43,714 bases of DNA from an uncultured Eubacterium sp. (GTDB taxonomy: Bacteria; Bacillota; Clostridia; Lachnospirales; Lachnospiraceae): contig CAMEWO010000018.1 in assembly GCA_945946665.1 (NCBI GenBank), positions 1 to 43,714 of the forward strand. The letters are read 5' to 3'. Position 1 is the stretch's first letter. The number at the start of each line of letters is the position of its first letter. The notes under the pieces were generated by a model. That model worked only from the letters and a program-made list of their open reading frames with translations, searched no databases and was not told where the DNA came from. Position numbers and translations under genes: made by a program. Below are positions 34,227-43,369 of the stretch, in pieces.

Positions 34227-35444
34227 TCAGATATTAACCTTTACAATACGAGGTCTTAAACCTGCCTTCTCCAGTTCTGAAACAATCTCCTCTTTATGTT
34301 CATGGCCAAAGGCTTCAATAGTAATTCTAAGTTCAACAGTAGCTTTTCTGTTGATACTTACAAACTGGTTATGTTCAAGTTTAATTACATTACCATTTGC
34401 CTGGGCAATAATTGATGCAACCTTAACAAGTTCACCTGGTTTATCAGGAAGAAGTACAGATACTGTAAAGATTCTGCTTCTCTGAACCAGACCCTGCTGA
34501 ACAACAGACGACATGGTAATTACATCCATGTTACCTCCAGAGAGAATAGAAACAATCTTCTTATCCTTAACATTAAGCTGTTTAAGTGCAGCAACTGTAA
34601 GGAGTCCTGAATTTTCTACTATCATTTTATGATTTTCAACCATATCAAGAAATGCAACAATTAAATCTTCGTCTTCTACAGCAATTACATCATCAAGATT
34701 CTTCTGTAGATATGGGAATAATTTTGAACCAGGCGTCTTAACAGCTGTACCATCAGCTATTGTATTAACAGTTGGCAGAGTGACAACTTTGCCAGCTTCA
34801 AGAGATGCCTGGAGACAATTAGCGCCTGCCGGCTCAACACCTATTACTTTAATATTAGGATTAAGCAGCTTAGCCAGTGCTGATACACCTGTGGCAAGTC
34901 CGCCGCCACCTATTGGAACAAGAATATAATCTACAGTAGGAAGCTCTTTGATTATTTCCATGGCAATTGAACCCTGTCCTGTTGCCACATCAAGATCATC
35001 AAAAGGATGAACAAAGGTAAGTCCTTTTTCATTGGCAAGTTTTATTGCATATTCACAGGATTCATCATATACATTGCCATATAGTATTACTTCAGCACCA
35101 TAACCTTTTGTTCTGTTTACTTTAATAAGTGGTGTTGTTGTTGGCATTACAACAGTTGCCTTAACGCCATACTTCTTAGCTGCAAATGCAACGCCCTGGG
35201 CATGATTGCCTGCAGATGCAGTAATAAGTCCCTTTTTTCTTGCATCTTCAGACATAGTGCTGATTTTATAATAAGCCCCTCTTACCTTGTAAGCTCCTGT
35301 GTACTGCATGTTCTCAGGCTTTAAATATACTTTGTTACCTGACTGTGCACTAAAATATTCACTGTACACAAGATTAGTTGGAAGTGTGGCTTCCTTTACT
35401 TTCTCTGCTGCTTCTTCAAATTTTTTAAGTGATAACTCTTCCAT
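34227..35444 (-). CDS. ilvA: Threonine ammonia-lyase (threonine dehydratase) with ACT domain
   Basis: A 405-residue PLP enzyme that turns threonine into 2-oxobutanoate, the first step towards isoleucine. The PLP lysine is K53 in TGAYKVRGAYYK; the phosphate-binding GGGGLATGVSAL and the substrate loop SAGNHAQGVAFAA are present, with ILSGGNMDV late. One ACT regulatory domain fills about residues 325-405 (IFTVSVLLPDKPGELVKVAS). At this length it belongs to the roughly 400-residue single-ACT form shared by biosynthetic and catabolic enzymes, so tdcB is an alternative name. It lies 35 bases after ftsY and is followed by a strong terminator. Confidence 0.92.
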   Translation of the reverse strand: MEELSLKKFEEAAEKVKEATLPTNLVYSEYFSAQSGNKVYLKPENMQYTGAYKVRGAYYKISTMSEDARKKGLITASAGNHAQGVAFAAKKYGVKATVVMPTTTPLIKVNRTKGYGAEVILYGNVYDESCEYAIKLANEKGLTFVHPFDDLDVATGQGSIAMEIIKELPTVDYILVPIGGGGLATGVSALAKLLNPNIKVIGVEPAGANCLQASLEAGKVVTLPTVNTIADGTAVKTPGSKLFPYLQKNLDDVIAVEDEDLIVAFLDMVENHKMIVENSGLLTVAALKQLNVKDKKIVSILSGGNMDVITMSSVVQQGLVQRSRIFTVSVLLPDKPGELVKVASIIAQANGNVIKLEHNQFVSINRKATVELRITIEAFGHEHKEEIVSELEKAGLRPRIVKVNI

Positions 35445-35479
35445 TATTTTAATAAACTCCTTTTCATAAATAACATTTA

Positions 35480-36409
35480 TTACTCAGCATTATCAATGTC
35501 AAGATCAAAAAGCGCATTAACAAATGTGTCTGAATCGAATTTCATAAGATCTTCGATGTGCTCTCCAACACCAATATACTTCACAGGGATTCCCATTTCG
35601 GCTTGAATTGCCACAGCAATTCCACCCTTTGCAGTGCCATCCATCTTGGTAAGAATAATTCCTGTAATATCAGTTACATCATTGAATTCCTTTAGCTGTG
35701 ATAATGCATTCTGACCAGTTGTGGCATCTAAAACTATAAGATTTTCCCTGTATGCATCAGAATACTCTCTTTCAATTATTCTGTCAATCTTACGTAGTTC
35801 TTCCATAAGATTTTTCTTGTTATGGAGTCTTCCAGCGGTATCACATATTAACACATCTGCATTTCTGGCCTTAGCTGCAGCGATTGAATCATATATTACA
35901 GCAGCAGGGTCTGAACCCTCACTTTGTGAAATGATATCAGTGCCAGTTCTGTTTGCCCATTCGGTAAGCTGTTCTATGGCAGCTGCCCTGAATGTATCAG
36001 CTGCTGACAGGACAACTTTTTTTCCTTTTGATTTCAACAGACCGGCAAGTTTTCCTGCTGATGTGGTTTTACCTACTCCATTTACTCCGATAAGCATAAC
36101 AATTGATTTTTTATTCTCAAAATCATATGCATTATCTCCAAGATTCATCTTTTCTTTTATAGAGTCAATGAGGAGCTGCTTACATTCGGCAGGTTCTTTT
36201 ATTCTGTTTTCACGAACCTTTTCTTTCAGGTCATCAATAATTGATTCAGTGGCAGATACACCTATATCTCCCATAATCATTGTTTCTTCAAGTTCATCAT
36301 AGAAATCATCATCAATTGATGAAAAACTATTAAAAATATTGTTAAAACCGGATACAATGTTATCTCTTGTTTTTGACAGACCATTTTTTAAATTGGTAAA
36401 AAGTCCCAT
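35480..36409 (-). CDS. ftsY: Signal recognition particle receptor FtsY
   Basis: A 309-residue SRP receptor GTPase. It consists of little more than the NG domain: the acidic N-terminal A domain of E. coli FtsY is missing, as is usual in Firmicutes. Motifs: LIGVNGVGKTTSAGKLAGLL (G1), DTFRAAAIEQL, DTAGRLHNKKNLMEEL (G3), TKMDGTAKGGIAV (G4) and the late PVKYIGVGEHIEDL. It follows smc by 23 bases, as in Bacillus, but ilvA comes next in place of ylxM. Confidence 0.98.
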   Translation of the reverse strand: MGLFTNLKNGLSKTRDNIVSGFNNIFNSFSSIDDDFYDELEETMIMGDIGVSATESIIDDLKEKVRENRIKEPAECKQLLIDSIKEKMNLGDNAYDFENKKSIVMLIGVNGVGKTTSAGKLAGLLKSKGKKVVLSAADTFRAAAIEQLTEWANRTGTDIISQSEGSDPAAVIYDSIAAAKARNADVLICDTAGRLHNKKNLMEELRKIDRIIEREYSDAYRENLIVLDATTGQNALSQLKEFNDVTDITGIILTKMDGTAKGGIAVAIQAEMGIPVKYIGVGEHIEDLMKFDSDTFVNALFDLDIDNAE

Positions 36410-36432
36410 ATTTTATGCTCCTATGAAATTAA

Positions 36433-39400
36433 CTATTTTTTATTCTCCTCTTTCTCAAGATCATCTGCAATCAAGTCAACTGATACAAGGGTGGATACAC
36501 CCTTTTCCTGCATTGTAATACCATACAGTCTGTCAGCAGCAGACATGCTGCCACGCCTGTGGGTTATTACAATAAACTGTGTATGTTTTGTCAGCTTATG
36601 CAGGTAATTTGCAAATCTTGCCACGTTAGAATCATCCAGGGCAGCTTCAATCTCATCCAAAAGACAGAAAGGAGAAGGCTTGAGATTTTGAATGGCAAAC
36701 AATAGTGAAATAGCTGTTAATGCTTTTTCTCCACCTGAAAGCTGCATCATATTCTGAAGTTTTTTTCCTGGTGGCTGTGAAATAATGAGGATACCACATT
36801 CAAGAATGTCTTCATCATCTACAAGCTGTATTGTTCCATGACCACCACCGAAGAGTTCCTTGAATACTTTGTCAAATTCCACTTTTATTTCATCAAACTT
36901 CTGTTGGAACTGTACTCTCATGCCCTGATCCAGTTCATCGATTATCTTTACCAGAGAATTTTCTGCTTCTATCAGGTCATCATGCTGACTCTTTAAAAAC
37001 TGGTATCTTTCATTAACTTCTTTAAATTCTTCAATTGAATTGACATTAACATCACCTAACGCTCTAATTGATGATTTCAGGCTGTTAATTTCCTTTTTTA
37101 ATGCTGGAAGACTGCTAAATTCCTCATTCTTGTATTCACTGGCATATGAATATGTAAGTTCGTACTCATCCCACATGTAATCAGTAAGGACATCAAGGGA
37201 TTCCTCCAGCTTTTCTTTTGTTGCATTAAGCCTGTACACTTCTTTGTCCAAATCTGATATTCTTCCTGAAATGCTTTCTCTCTTATCAAAGAATACTTTG
37301 TGGGAATTAGTATAATTATTTCTTTTTTCTTTGAGAGCTTCAATTTTAGTTTTGCAATCTTCAATTTGTTTTGAAGAAACCGCTATTTTTTCTTTAACCT
37401 GTAAGATTTCAGAATTTTTGGCGCTTATTTCTTCATTGGTTGATGCCATCTTTAACTGGATATCATCAGACTCCGCCTTTAATTCACTAATCTCCTGATT
37501 GATTCTTTCTTTATTTTCATCAATAAATGAATCTTTTTGTAAAAGTGATGAAAACTGAAGCTTAATATTATCAAAACTTTCATTGACGGCTGCTTCTTCA
37601 AGTTTTTTTTCTGCAAGAAGGCTGTTAAGCGATTCTATTTCATTCTTAGATTCCTCATTAATTGAATCAAGAGATGCAAGACTGTCTGAAGCATTACTTA
37701 AATTTCCACTTATCTCTGTAATTTCCCGTTCAACATCAGCAATCTGTGAATTAATATCTTTTAATGAACTTATTATTTCATCCCTGCGGTTTGTGGCAGA
37801 ATTCAAGTTCATAACAATGGTATTCTTTTCTACCTGTGCTTCACGCATAGCTTTGTTTAAAGAATCATTCTGTTCCCTGAGTGAAGCCACTGTTTTTCTG
37901 AGTTCTGAAGTTAATGATTTATGCTCATTAAGTGATTTACTAACATCAGAAACATTTTTCTTCAATTCTTCGATTTCTCTTCGTCTTCCAAGAAGATTGC
38001 TGGCATTCTTAAATGCACCACCAGTCATTGAACCACCCGGGTTGAGCTGCTCTCCTTCAAGAGTAACAATTCTTAATGAATACTTGTATTTCTTTGCAAT
38101 AGCAAGGGCGTTGTCAATGTTATCCACAACGAGAATTCTTCCCAGGAGATATTTTGCAAGCTTTGTATATTCAAAGTCAACACGAACAAGGCTGCTGGCT
38201 AATCCAATTACGCCTTTTTCCTGCATGCATGGTTCTGATTCATAAGTATTCTTTCCTGAAACGGATGTTATTGGAAGAAAAGTAGCACGTCCAAGTTTGT
38301 TTTCTTTAAGATATGCTATAAGTTCTTTTGCTGTTTTCTCGTTATCTGTGACAATATTCTGAATTGTACCACCTAAAGCTGTCTCAATAGCAGTTTCATA
38401 TTTTTTCTCAACCTTAATGATATCAGCAATAACACCAAGTATTCCAGAATTAGTCTCTTTAAGCTCCATAATTTTTCTGATGCTGTTTCCGTAGCCATCA
38501 TATCGCTCCGTTATTGCAATCAGAGATTCAAGTTTTGACTTTTCTCTGTGATACTGGGTCTGTTCCTTGTCAATTATTGACGTTAATTCTGATATTTTAT
38601 CCTTATTGGTGATTATTCCCTGATTTACATCGTTTATTTGTTCAGTAAGGTTATTTATCTTGTTGTCTGCCTTTACAAGCTGGTCTGAGAACTCATTGAT
38701 GGAATTATCAGCAAGATTTTCTTCACTTTTTTTCTGGATAATAATACTGTTAAGCTCTGCTTTTCTGATATTTTTCTGTTCCAGCATAGTCTGGAATTTC
38801 TGGTTATCAGCAGTAGTTTTTGTTTTCAAAGAGAGTACATCAATAATCTTGTTATTGTAATCTTCAATGTTCCTATTGATTTCTTCTATTGAATTTAATA
38901 TCTCATCATGTTTTGCCTTTGCTTCTGCACGTTTTTCTTCATAAGAAGTAAGACTTTCGGCAAGAGAAAGCTTTTCTTCATCAAGCTTTGATAAACTATC
39001 ATTTTTTTCATCAATGCTCTTACTTATATCTGAAAGTCTGTTGGTATAATGAATGCTGTTTGCCTGAATTGTTTTAATCTGTTCAGCATATACGTTAATT
39101 ACGCCATCAAGTCTTTGTTTTTCGATTTCTGTATTACTTAACAAAGTATTAGTGGTTTCTATGCTGTTGTTGATTTCGTTAAGCTGGATTTCCAGTGAAT
39201 CATATTCTGCTTTGGTACTATCATATTCTTCATTGGCTGCCTTAAGATCATTAGCTGCAATAAGGGATTTTTCTTCACATTCTTTAAGGGAATTTCTTAT
39301 CTCATCACTTTCCATCAAAAATGCATTAACATCTCTTATCTTAAGATCCTGTTTAAGTTTAAGATATTCCTTAGCTTTTTCAGACTGCTTTTCCAGTGGA

Positions 39401-40008
39401 CCAACCTGCTTTTCAAGTTCCTTTAGTATATCATTAACACGGACAAGATTTTCTCTTTCATTCTCAAGCTTTTTAATAGAGGCAGCTTTCCTTCTTTTGA
39501 ATTTAACAATACCTGCTGCTTCGTCAAAAAGCTCTCTTCTCTCCTCAGGACGACCGCTTAATATTTTATCAATCTGTCCCTGTCCAATAATTGAGTAACC
39601 TTCTTTACCGATACCAGTATCATAAAACAATTCGGTAATATCCTTTAAGCGGCAGCTGTGTCCATTGAGCTGGTATTCACTTTCACCGGAACGGAATACT
39701 TTTCTTGTTACAGTTACCTCGTTATATTCAACGGGAAGGGCATGATCTTCGTTGTCAAATGTTATTGATACATATGCAAAACCAACAGGCTTTCGTGCTT
39801 CAGTTCCAGCAAAAATTACATCTTCCATCTTAGAGCCACGAAGCTGTTTTGCACTCTGTTCACCTAATACCCATCTTACGGCATCTGCAACATTACTTTT
39901 TCCTGAACCATTAGGGCCAACAATACCTGTTATTCCGTTTTGGAATTCAAATACAATTTTATTGGCAAAGGACTTAAATCCTTGAACTTCAATACTTTTT
40001 AGATACAT
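36433..40008 (-). CDS. smc: Chromosome segregation protein SMC
   Basis: An 1191-residue SMC ATPase, full length, for chromosome condensation with ScpA and ScpB. Head motifs: Walker A GPNGSGKSNVADAVR at residues 31-45, signature LSGGEKALTAISLL from 1090 and Walker B FCLLDEIEAALDD near 1115. Two long coiled coils (about 165-500 and 670-1030) flank a hinge at about 510-660, with GVIADIIKVEKKYETAIETA and the Gly-rich LEGEQLNPGGSMTGGAFKNA. Its ATG shares one base with the rnc stop. Confidence 0.99.
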   Translation of the reverse strand: MYLKSIEVQGFKSFANKIVFEFQNGITGIVGPNGSGKSNVADAVRWVLGEQSAKQLRGSKMEDVIFAGTEARKPVGFAYVSITFDNEDHALPVEYNEVTVTRKVFRSGESEYQLNGHSCRLKDITELFYDTGIGKEGYSIIGQGQIDKILSGRPEERRELFDEAAGIVKFKRRKAASIKKLENERENLVRVNDILKELEKQVGPLEKQSEKAKEYLKLKQDLKIRDVNAFLMESDEIRNSLKECEEKSLIAANDLKAANEEYDSTKAEYDSLEIQLNEINNSIETTNTLLSNTEIEKQRLDGVINVYAEQIKTIQANSIHYTNRLSDISKSIDEKNDSLSKLDEEKLSLAESLTSYEEKRAEAKAKHDEILNSIEEINRNIEDYNNKIIDVLSLKTKTTADNQKFQTMLEQKNIRKAELNSIIIQKKSEENLADNSINEFSDQLVKADNKINNLTEQINDVNQGIITNKDKISELTSIIDKEQTQYHREKSKLESLIAITERYDGYGNSIRKIMELKETNSGILGVIADIIKVEKKYETAIETALGGTIQNIVTDNEKTAKELIAYLKENKLGRATFLPITSVSGKNTYESEPCMQEKGVIGLASSLVRVDFEYTKLAKYLLGRILVVDNIDNALAIAKKYKYSLRIVTLEGEQLNPGGSMTGGAFKNASNLLGRRREIEELKKNVSDVSKSLNEHKSLTSELRKTVASLREQNDSLNKAMREAQVEKNTIVMNLNSATNRRDEIISSLKDINSQIADVEREITEISGNLSNASDSLASLDSINEESKNEIESLNSLLAEKKLEEAAVNESFDNIKLQFSSLLQKDSFIDENKERINQEISELKAESDDIQLKMASTNEEISAKNSEILQVKEKIAVSSKQIEDCKTKIEALKEKRNNYTNSHKVFFDKRESISGRISDLDKEVYRLNATKEKLEESLDVLTDYMWDEYELTYSYASEYKNEEFSSLPALKKEINSLKSSIRALGDVNVNSIEEFKEVNERYQFLKSQHDDLIEAENSLVKIIDELDQGMRVQFQQKFDEIKVEFDKVFKELFGGGHGTIQLVDDEDILECGILIISQPPGKKLQNMMQLSGGEKALTAISLLFAIQNLKPSPFCLLDEIEAALDDSNVARFANYLHKLTKHTQFIVITHRRGSMSAADRLYGITMQEKGVSTLVSVDLIADDLEKEENKK

Positions 40009-40727
40009 TATTTCTTTCCTTTCGGATTTATATCAATTCCTTTTGATTTAAGATACTTAAGGGCTTCAAAAGCTGCCTTTTGCTGGGCATTTTTCTTTGT
40101 ATGTCCTTCTGCTGTGACATTAAATAAATCATCACATCTTGCAGAATATATAAATGTTTTGTTATGGTCAGGACCTTCCTCACGGACCATTTCATACTGC
40201 ACTTCTTTTCCCCTTGATTGTACAACTTCCTGAAGAATAGTCTTGCTATCAAAAAAGAGCTGCTTATTCTCTAAATCATTTAAAATAAAATTCTGAATAA
40301 ACTCTTTTGCACTAGTAAAACCACCATCAAGATAGATTGCTCCAATTAATGCTTCGCACGCATCTGATATAATAGAATCAAGATTACGGCCTCCTGTGTG
40401 TTCTTCACCTTTTCCCAGCATAATATATGATGGCAGATCAAATGCTCTGGCACATAATGCAAGGGTGGGTTCACATACAATACTTGCCCTGAAGCGAGAC
40501 ATACTACCCTCATTCATTTTTTTGTTATTATAGATATAATCACTGGTTGTAAGCTCCAAAACCGCATCTCCAAGAAATTCAAGGCGTTCATTGTCGGGAA
40601 TATTACGTTTTACAACCTCATTGGCATAGGAACTGTGTGTTAAGGCATTTTTTAGAAGGCTGATATCCTTAAAATGATAATTAATTGTATTCTGCAGTGA
40701 TTCCAGGTCTGTATTATGATTTGGCAT
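40008..40727 (-). CDS. rnc: Ribonuclease III
   Basis: A 239-residue RNase III that cuts double-stranded RNA and matures rRNA. The endonuclease domain has the signature NERLEFLGDAVLELTTSDY and the later DACEALIGAIYLDGG; the double-stranded RNA-binding domain fills about residues 160-235 (ILQEVVQSRGKEVQYEMVRE, then KKNAQQKAAFEALKYL). The ATG at 40725-40727 has GGGAG upstream; an in-frame GTG seven codons earlier lacks a site. It lies between acpP and smc, as in Bacillus. Confidence 0.97.
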   Translation of the reverse strand: MPNHNTDLESLQNTINYHFKDISLLKNALTHSSYANEVVKRNIPDNERLEFLGDAVLELTTSDYIYNNKKMNEGSMSRFRASIVCEPTLALCARAFDLPSYIMLGKGEEHTGGRNLDSIISDACEALIGAIYLDGGFTSAKEFIQNFILNDLENKQLFFDSKTILQEVVQSRGKEVQYEMVREEGPDHNKTFIYSARCDDLFNVTAEGHTKKNAQQKAAFEALKYLKSKGIDINPKGKK

Positions 40728-40763
40728 ATAACTCCCACTTTCTTTCACTATTTACACGAATTA

Positions 40764-40796
40764 AACAAAATAAAAGGCTGTCTGTATAAGACAGCC
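40764..40796 (-). terminator. Intrinsic terminator between acpP and rnc
   Basis: On the minus strand GGCTGTCT pairs with AGACAGCC (eight perfect pairs) around a five-base loop, followed by TTTTATTTTG. It begins six bases after the acpP stop. Since no good promoter is visible before rnc, part of the transcription may pass through. Confidence 0.75.
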
Positions 40797-40802
40797 AAAA
40801 TA

Positions 40803-41030
40803 TTATAGTGCTGACTTAATCTGATTAACAGCATCCGCTACTGTTATAATGTTGTCTGCAGCATCATCTGGAATCTGAATGTGGAATTCATCTTCAATTC
40901 CCATTATAATCTGTAATACATCAAGTGAATCTGCATCTAAATCATCAACAAATGTTGTTTCTGGTGTAATCTTTGAAGGGTCAATGTTAAGAACCTTTGC
41001 AATAATTGCCTGAATTTTTTCGAACTCCAT
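40803..41030 (-). CDS. acpP: Acyl carrier protein
   Basis: A 75-residue acidic acyl carrier protein. Ser35 in DDLDADSLDVLQ is the site for the phosphopantetheine arm that holds growing fatty acids; the start FEKIQAIIAKVLNIDPSKIT and the end ADNIITVADAVNQI are typical. AAAGGAG precedes the ATG. It follows plsX directly; the fabD and fabG genes that lie between the two in Bacillus are not here. Confidence 0.98.
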   Translation of the reverse strand: MEFEKIQAIIAKVLNIDPSKITPETTFVDDLDADSLDVLQIIMGIEDEFHIQIPDDAADNIITVADAVNQIKSAL

Positions 41031-41064
41031 GATAAAAAGCTCCTTTCATGTGAATAATTATATG

Positions 41065-42066
41065 TTAAGACAATGATGCCTTAATTTTATCATTAATTTT
41101 TTCTTCTTTAAATTTAACACATTGTAAGATAGAATTTCTAATTTCGTTGGCTTTAGCACTGCCGTGGGCTTTTACAACAAGACCATTGATACCAATTAAA
41201 GGAGCGCCTCCATATTGCTTTGCATCAAGAGACTTCAAGTCTTCTTTAAGGTCCTTCTTAATAAGTAAAGCACCGATCTTTGTCTTTAAATTCTTCATCA
41301 TGGTCTGTTTAACAAGACCAATAAGAGTTGAAGCAGTTCCTTCGTAAAGCTTAAGAATAACATTTCCAACAAAGGCATCACATACAATGACATCTGCAGC
41401 TCCTGATGGAATTTCTCTAGCTTCGATACTTCCAATGAAATTAATATCAGAACATTCCTTTAATAATGGGTAAGTCTCCTTAACAAGAGAATTTCCCTTC
41501 TCCTCTTCAAGACCAACATTTACAATAGCTACTCTTGGATTAGGAATACCATGAATATCCCTCATATATATAGAACCCATCTTTGCCCATTGTACAAGAA
41601 AGCTGGACCTTGCATCTACATTACCACCGCTGTCAACAAGTAATGAAAAACCTGTCTTGGTTGGAATTACAGGAGCTAGAGGTGGACGTTCTACTCCAGG
41701 AATTCTTCCTATAATTGTCTGTCCACCAACAATAATTGCTCCAGAACTTCCGGCAGATATAAATGCATCTGCCTGGCCTTCCTTTACAAGATACATTGCC
41801 TTAACCAGTGAAGAATCCTTCTTTCGTCTCACAGCCATAACAGGAGGGTCTCCTGTCTCAATAATTTCTGTGGCGTTAACTACTTCAACACGGTTTTTGT
41901 CGTATGTATATTTGTTAAGTTCTTCGTTGATGCTGCCTTCTTTGCCAACCAGATAGATAAATATACTGGAATTGGCCTTAAGAGCTTCAATTGCTCCTTT
42001 TACGATTTCACCTGGTGCATTGTCACCGCCCATTGCATCAAGTGCAACCTTACAATATTCTTCCAT
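41065..42066 (-). CDS. plsX: Phosphate acyltransferase PlsX
   Basis: A 333-residue enzyme that converts acyl-ACP to acyl phosphate, the donor used by PlsY. Motifs: VALDAMGGDNAPGEIVKGA, ADAFISAGSSGAIIVGGQTI, IPTKTGFSLLVDSGGNVDAR and DVIVCDAFVGNVILKLYEGT. AAGGGG precedes the ATG. First gene of plsX-acpP; its partners plsY and gpsA are in this window at 16667-18347. Confidence 0.97.
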   Translation of the reverse strand: MEEYCKVALDAMGGDNAPGEIVKGAIEALKANSSIFIYLVGKEGSINEELNKYTYDKNRVEVVNATEIIETGDPPVMAVRRKKDSSLVKAMYLVKEGQADAFISAGSSGAIIVGGQTIIGRIPGVERPPLAPVIPTKTGFSLLVDSGGNVDARSSFLVQWAKMGSIYMRDIHGIPNPRVAIVNVGLEEEKGNSLVKETYPLLKECSDINFIGSIEAREIPSGAADVIVCDAFVGNVILKLYEGTASTLIGLVKQTMMKNLKTKIGALLIKKDLKEDLKSLDAKQYGGAPLIGINGLVVKAHGSAKANEIRNSILQCVKFKEEKINDKIKASLS

Positions 42067-42108
42067 TAGTTATACCCCTTACTATTATATTCTCAATAAA
42101 CTCGTTAT

Positions 42109-42137
42109 AATATACTATAAAATTGCCCTAAAATCAA
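42109..42137 (-). promoter_or_regulatory. Candidate promoter of plsX-acpP
   Basis: TTGATT (42132-42137) and TATATT (42109-42114) on the minus strand are 17 bases apart. The -35 box overlaps the last codon of the transglutaminase-like gene. No FapR-type operator is apparent. The region is very AT-rich, so support is moderate. Confidence 0.35.
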
Positions 42138-43369
42138 GGATGCTTCTTTTTGTAATATACCTTGCTTACAATAATAACTAAAATACTGGATATAACCAGT
42201 ACTGTTACAAGAATAACAATAATTCTGCTGTTTTTATAATTCTTCACTTTACGTTCATAAGAGTTATTATTTAAATCTGATATCTGGCTGGAAACTGTAG
42301 AAATGCTTTCTGAGCTGATTTCTGCTCCTGAAGTATTAATTTCAGATGCTGAAGTACTTTCAGTTTCTCCTTCTGTTGTTGTTTCCTCCGTAACTTCTTC
42401 AGCAGTAATTTGTGGCTCTGTTGGAATTGGTTCTGGTTCAGAAGGTGTCACATCATTTTCAACTTGTATTTCTGATGTTTCAATTCTTTCAGCTGTTTCT
42501 ATATTACTTATGCCATAGTTTCCAGTGTATCCATTATATGACGTATCACTTATAGGTAGATTTGTGTGATTATCTCTCATGTTAGTTCCATACAGAAAAA
42601 ACTGCCATCTTACACCGTTTGGATCAGACATATTGGTTGGGTCAACAAAATAATACTGTCCATCAAGGGCAACAACATTAAGGGCGTGGGCAGAATCAGT
42701 ATATATATAGCTTTCAATACCAAGGTTTTCCATGCAAATCTGAAAACATTCAGCATAAGCAGCACATACACCAGTTCCCTCCACTATGCCATGATATATG
42801 TCTCCATATGTTTTTGAATAGTCATAGGAAATATTTGAAGCAACATATTCTGCAACATTCATAATTTTGTCATAATCATTGCCATAGTTAAACTGTGATG
42901 AAATACTGCGAAGTGTCGACATGGCAGTATTATACTGGGATTCCGACATTGATTCATCCCATGTTTCCACTACAACACTTAACAGAACACTTGCCGAGTA
43001 CGTATCATTAATTCTCTGACTGTCAACAAGACACTGACGGGTAGCCTCCTTATAGGTTTTGTACGTATTGTATGTTCCATGGACTCTGTGATCAAATCCT
43101 TCAATTGGATCACCTAAATAGTATATTAATTCCTGCCCGAAGTAAGCATTATAATTATAATAATCATCTATCAGAGCCTGTGCCTCAGCTCTCGACATGT
43201 AGGTATAGTCATTAATATCATTGGAAAAACCACTGAAGACCTGCTGTTTTCCGTATATAACAAAGGAAAATCCATTGACGGAAAACAGTTGTATACATAA
43301 AAATACTGTTAGAAATAATGCTATGAATTTTGATAGATTGTTTCTATTTTCTTTCAATTTAAACTCCAT
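42134..43369 (-). CDS. Surface-anchored transglutaminase-like cysteine protein
   Basis: A 411-residue exported protein. A signal peptide or signal anchor (about residues 12-36) leads to a transglutaminase/protease-like domain whose triad is C202 in GTGVCAAYAECFQICMENLG, H228 in DSAHALNVVALDGQYYFVD and D243 in the same strand. A Ser/Thr/Glu/Pro-rich stalk of about 90 residues (290-375) then reaches a C-terminal membrane segment and Lys-rich tail. Such domains cross-link or cut proteins or peptidoglycan peptides outside the cell; which applies is unknown. AGGA before the ATG lies within the palindromic repeat that begins right at the start codon. Confidence 0.85.
   Translation of the reverse strand: MEFKLKENRNNLSKFIALFLTVFLCIQLFSVNGFSFVIYGKQQVFSGFSNDINDYTYMSRAEAQALIDDYYNYNAYFGQELIYYLGDPIEGFDHRVHGTYNTYKTYKEATRQCLVDSQRINDTYSASVLLSVVVETWDESMSESQYNTAMSTLRSISSQFNYGNDYDKIMNVAEYVASNISYDYSKTYGDIYHGIVEGTGVCAAYAECFQICMENLGIESYIYTDSAHALNVVALDGQYYFVDPTNMSDPNGVRWQFFLYGTNMRDNHTNLPISDTSYNGYTGNYGISNIETAERIETSEIQVENDVTPSEPEPIPTEPQITAEEVTEETTTEGETESTSASEINTSGAEISSESISTVSSQISDLNNNSYERKVKNYKNSRIIVILVTVLVISSILVIIVSKVYYKKKHP

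Noticed and set aside
35721-36302. 193-codon open frame opposite ftsY
   Set aside because: Antisense shadow of a certain gene; no motif.
37583-38245. Long open frame on the plus strand opposite smc, with others at 39152-39598 and 38660-38860
   Set aside because: Ser/Leu-rich shadow frames of a coiled-coil gene, without family motifs or ribosome binding sites; smc is certain on the other strand.
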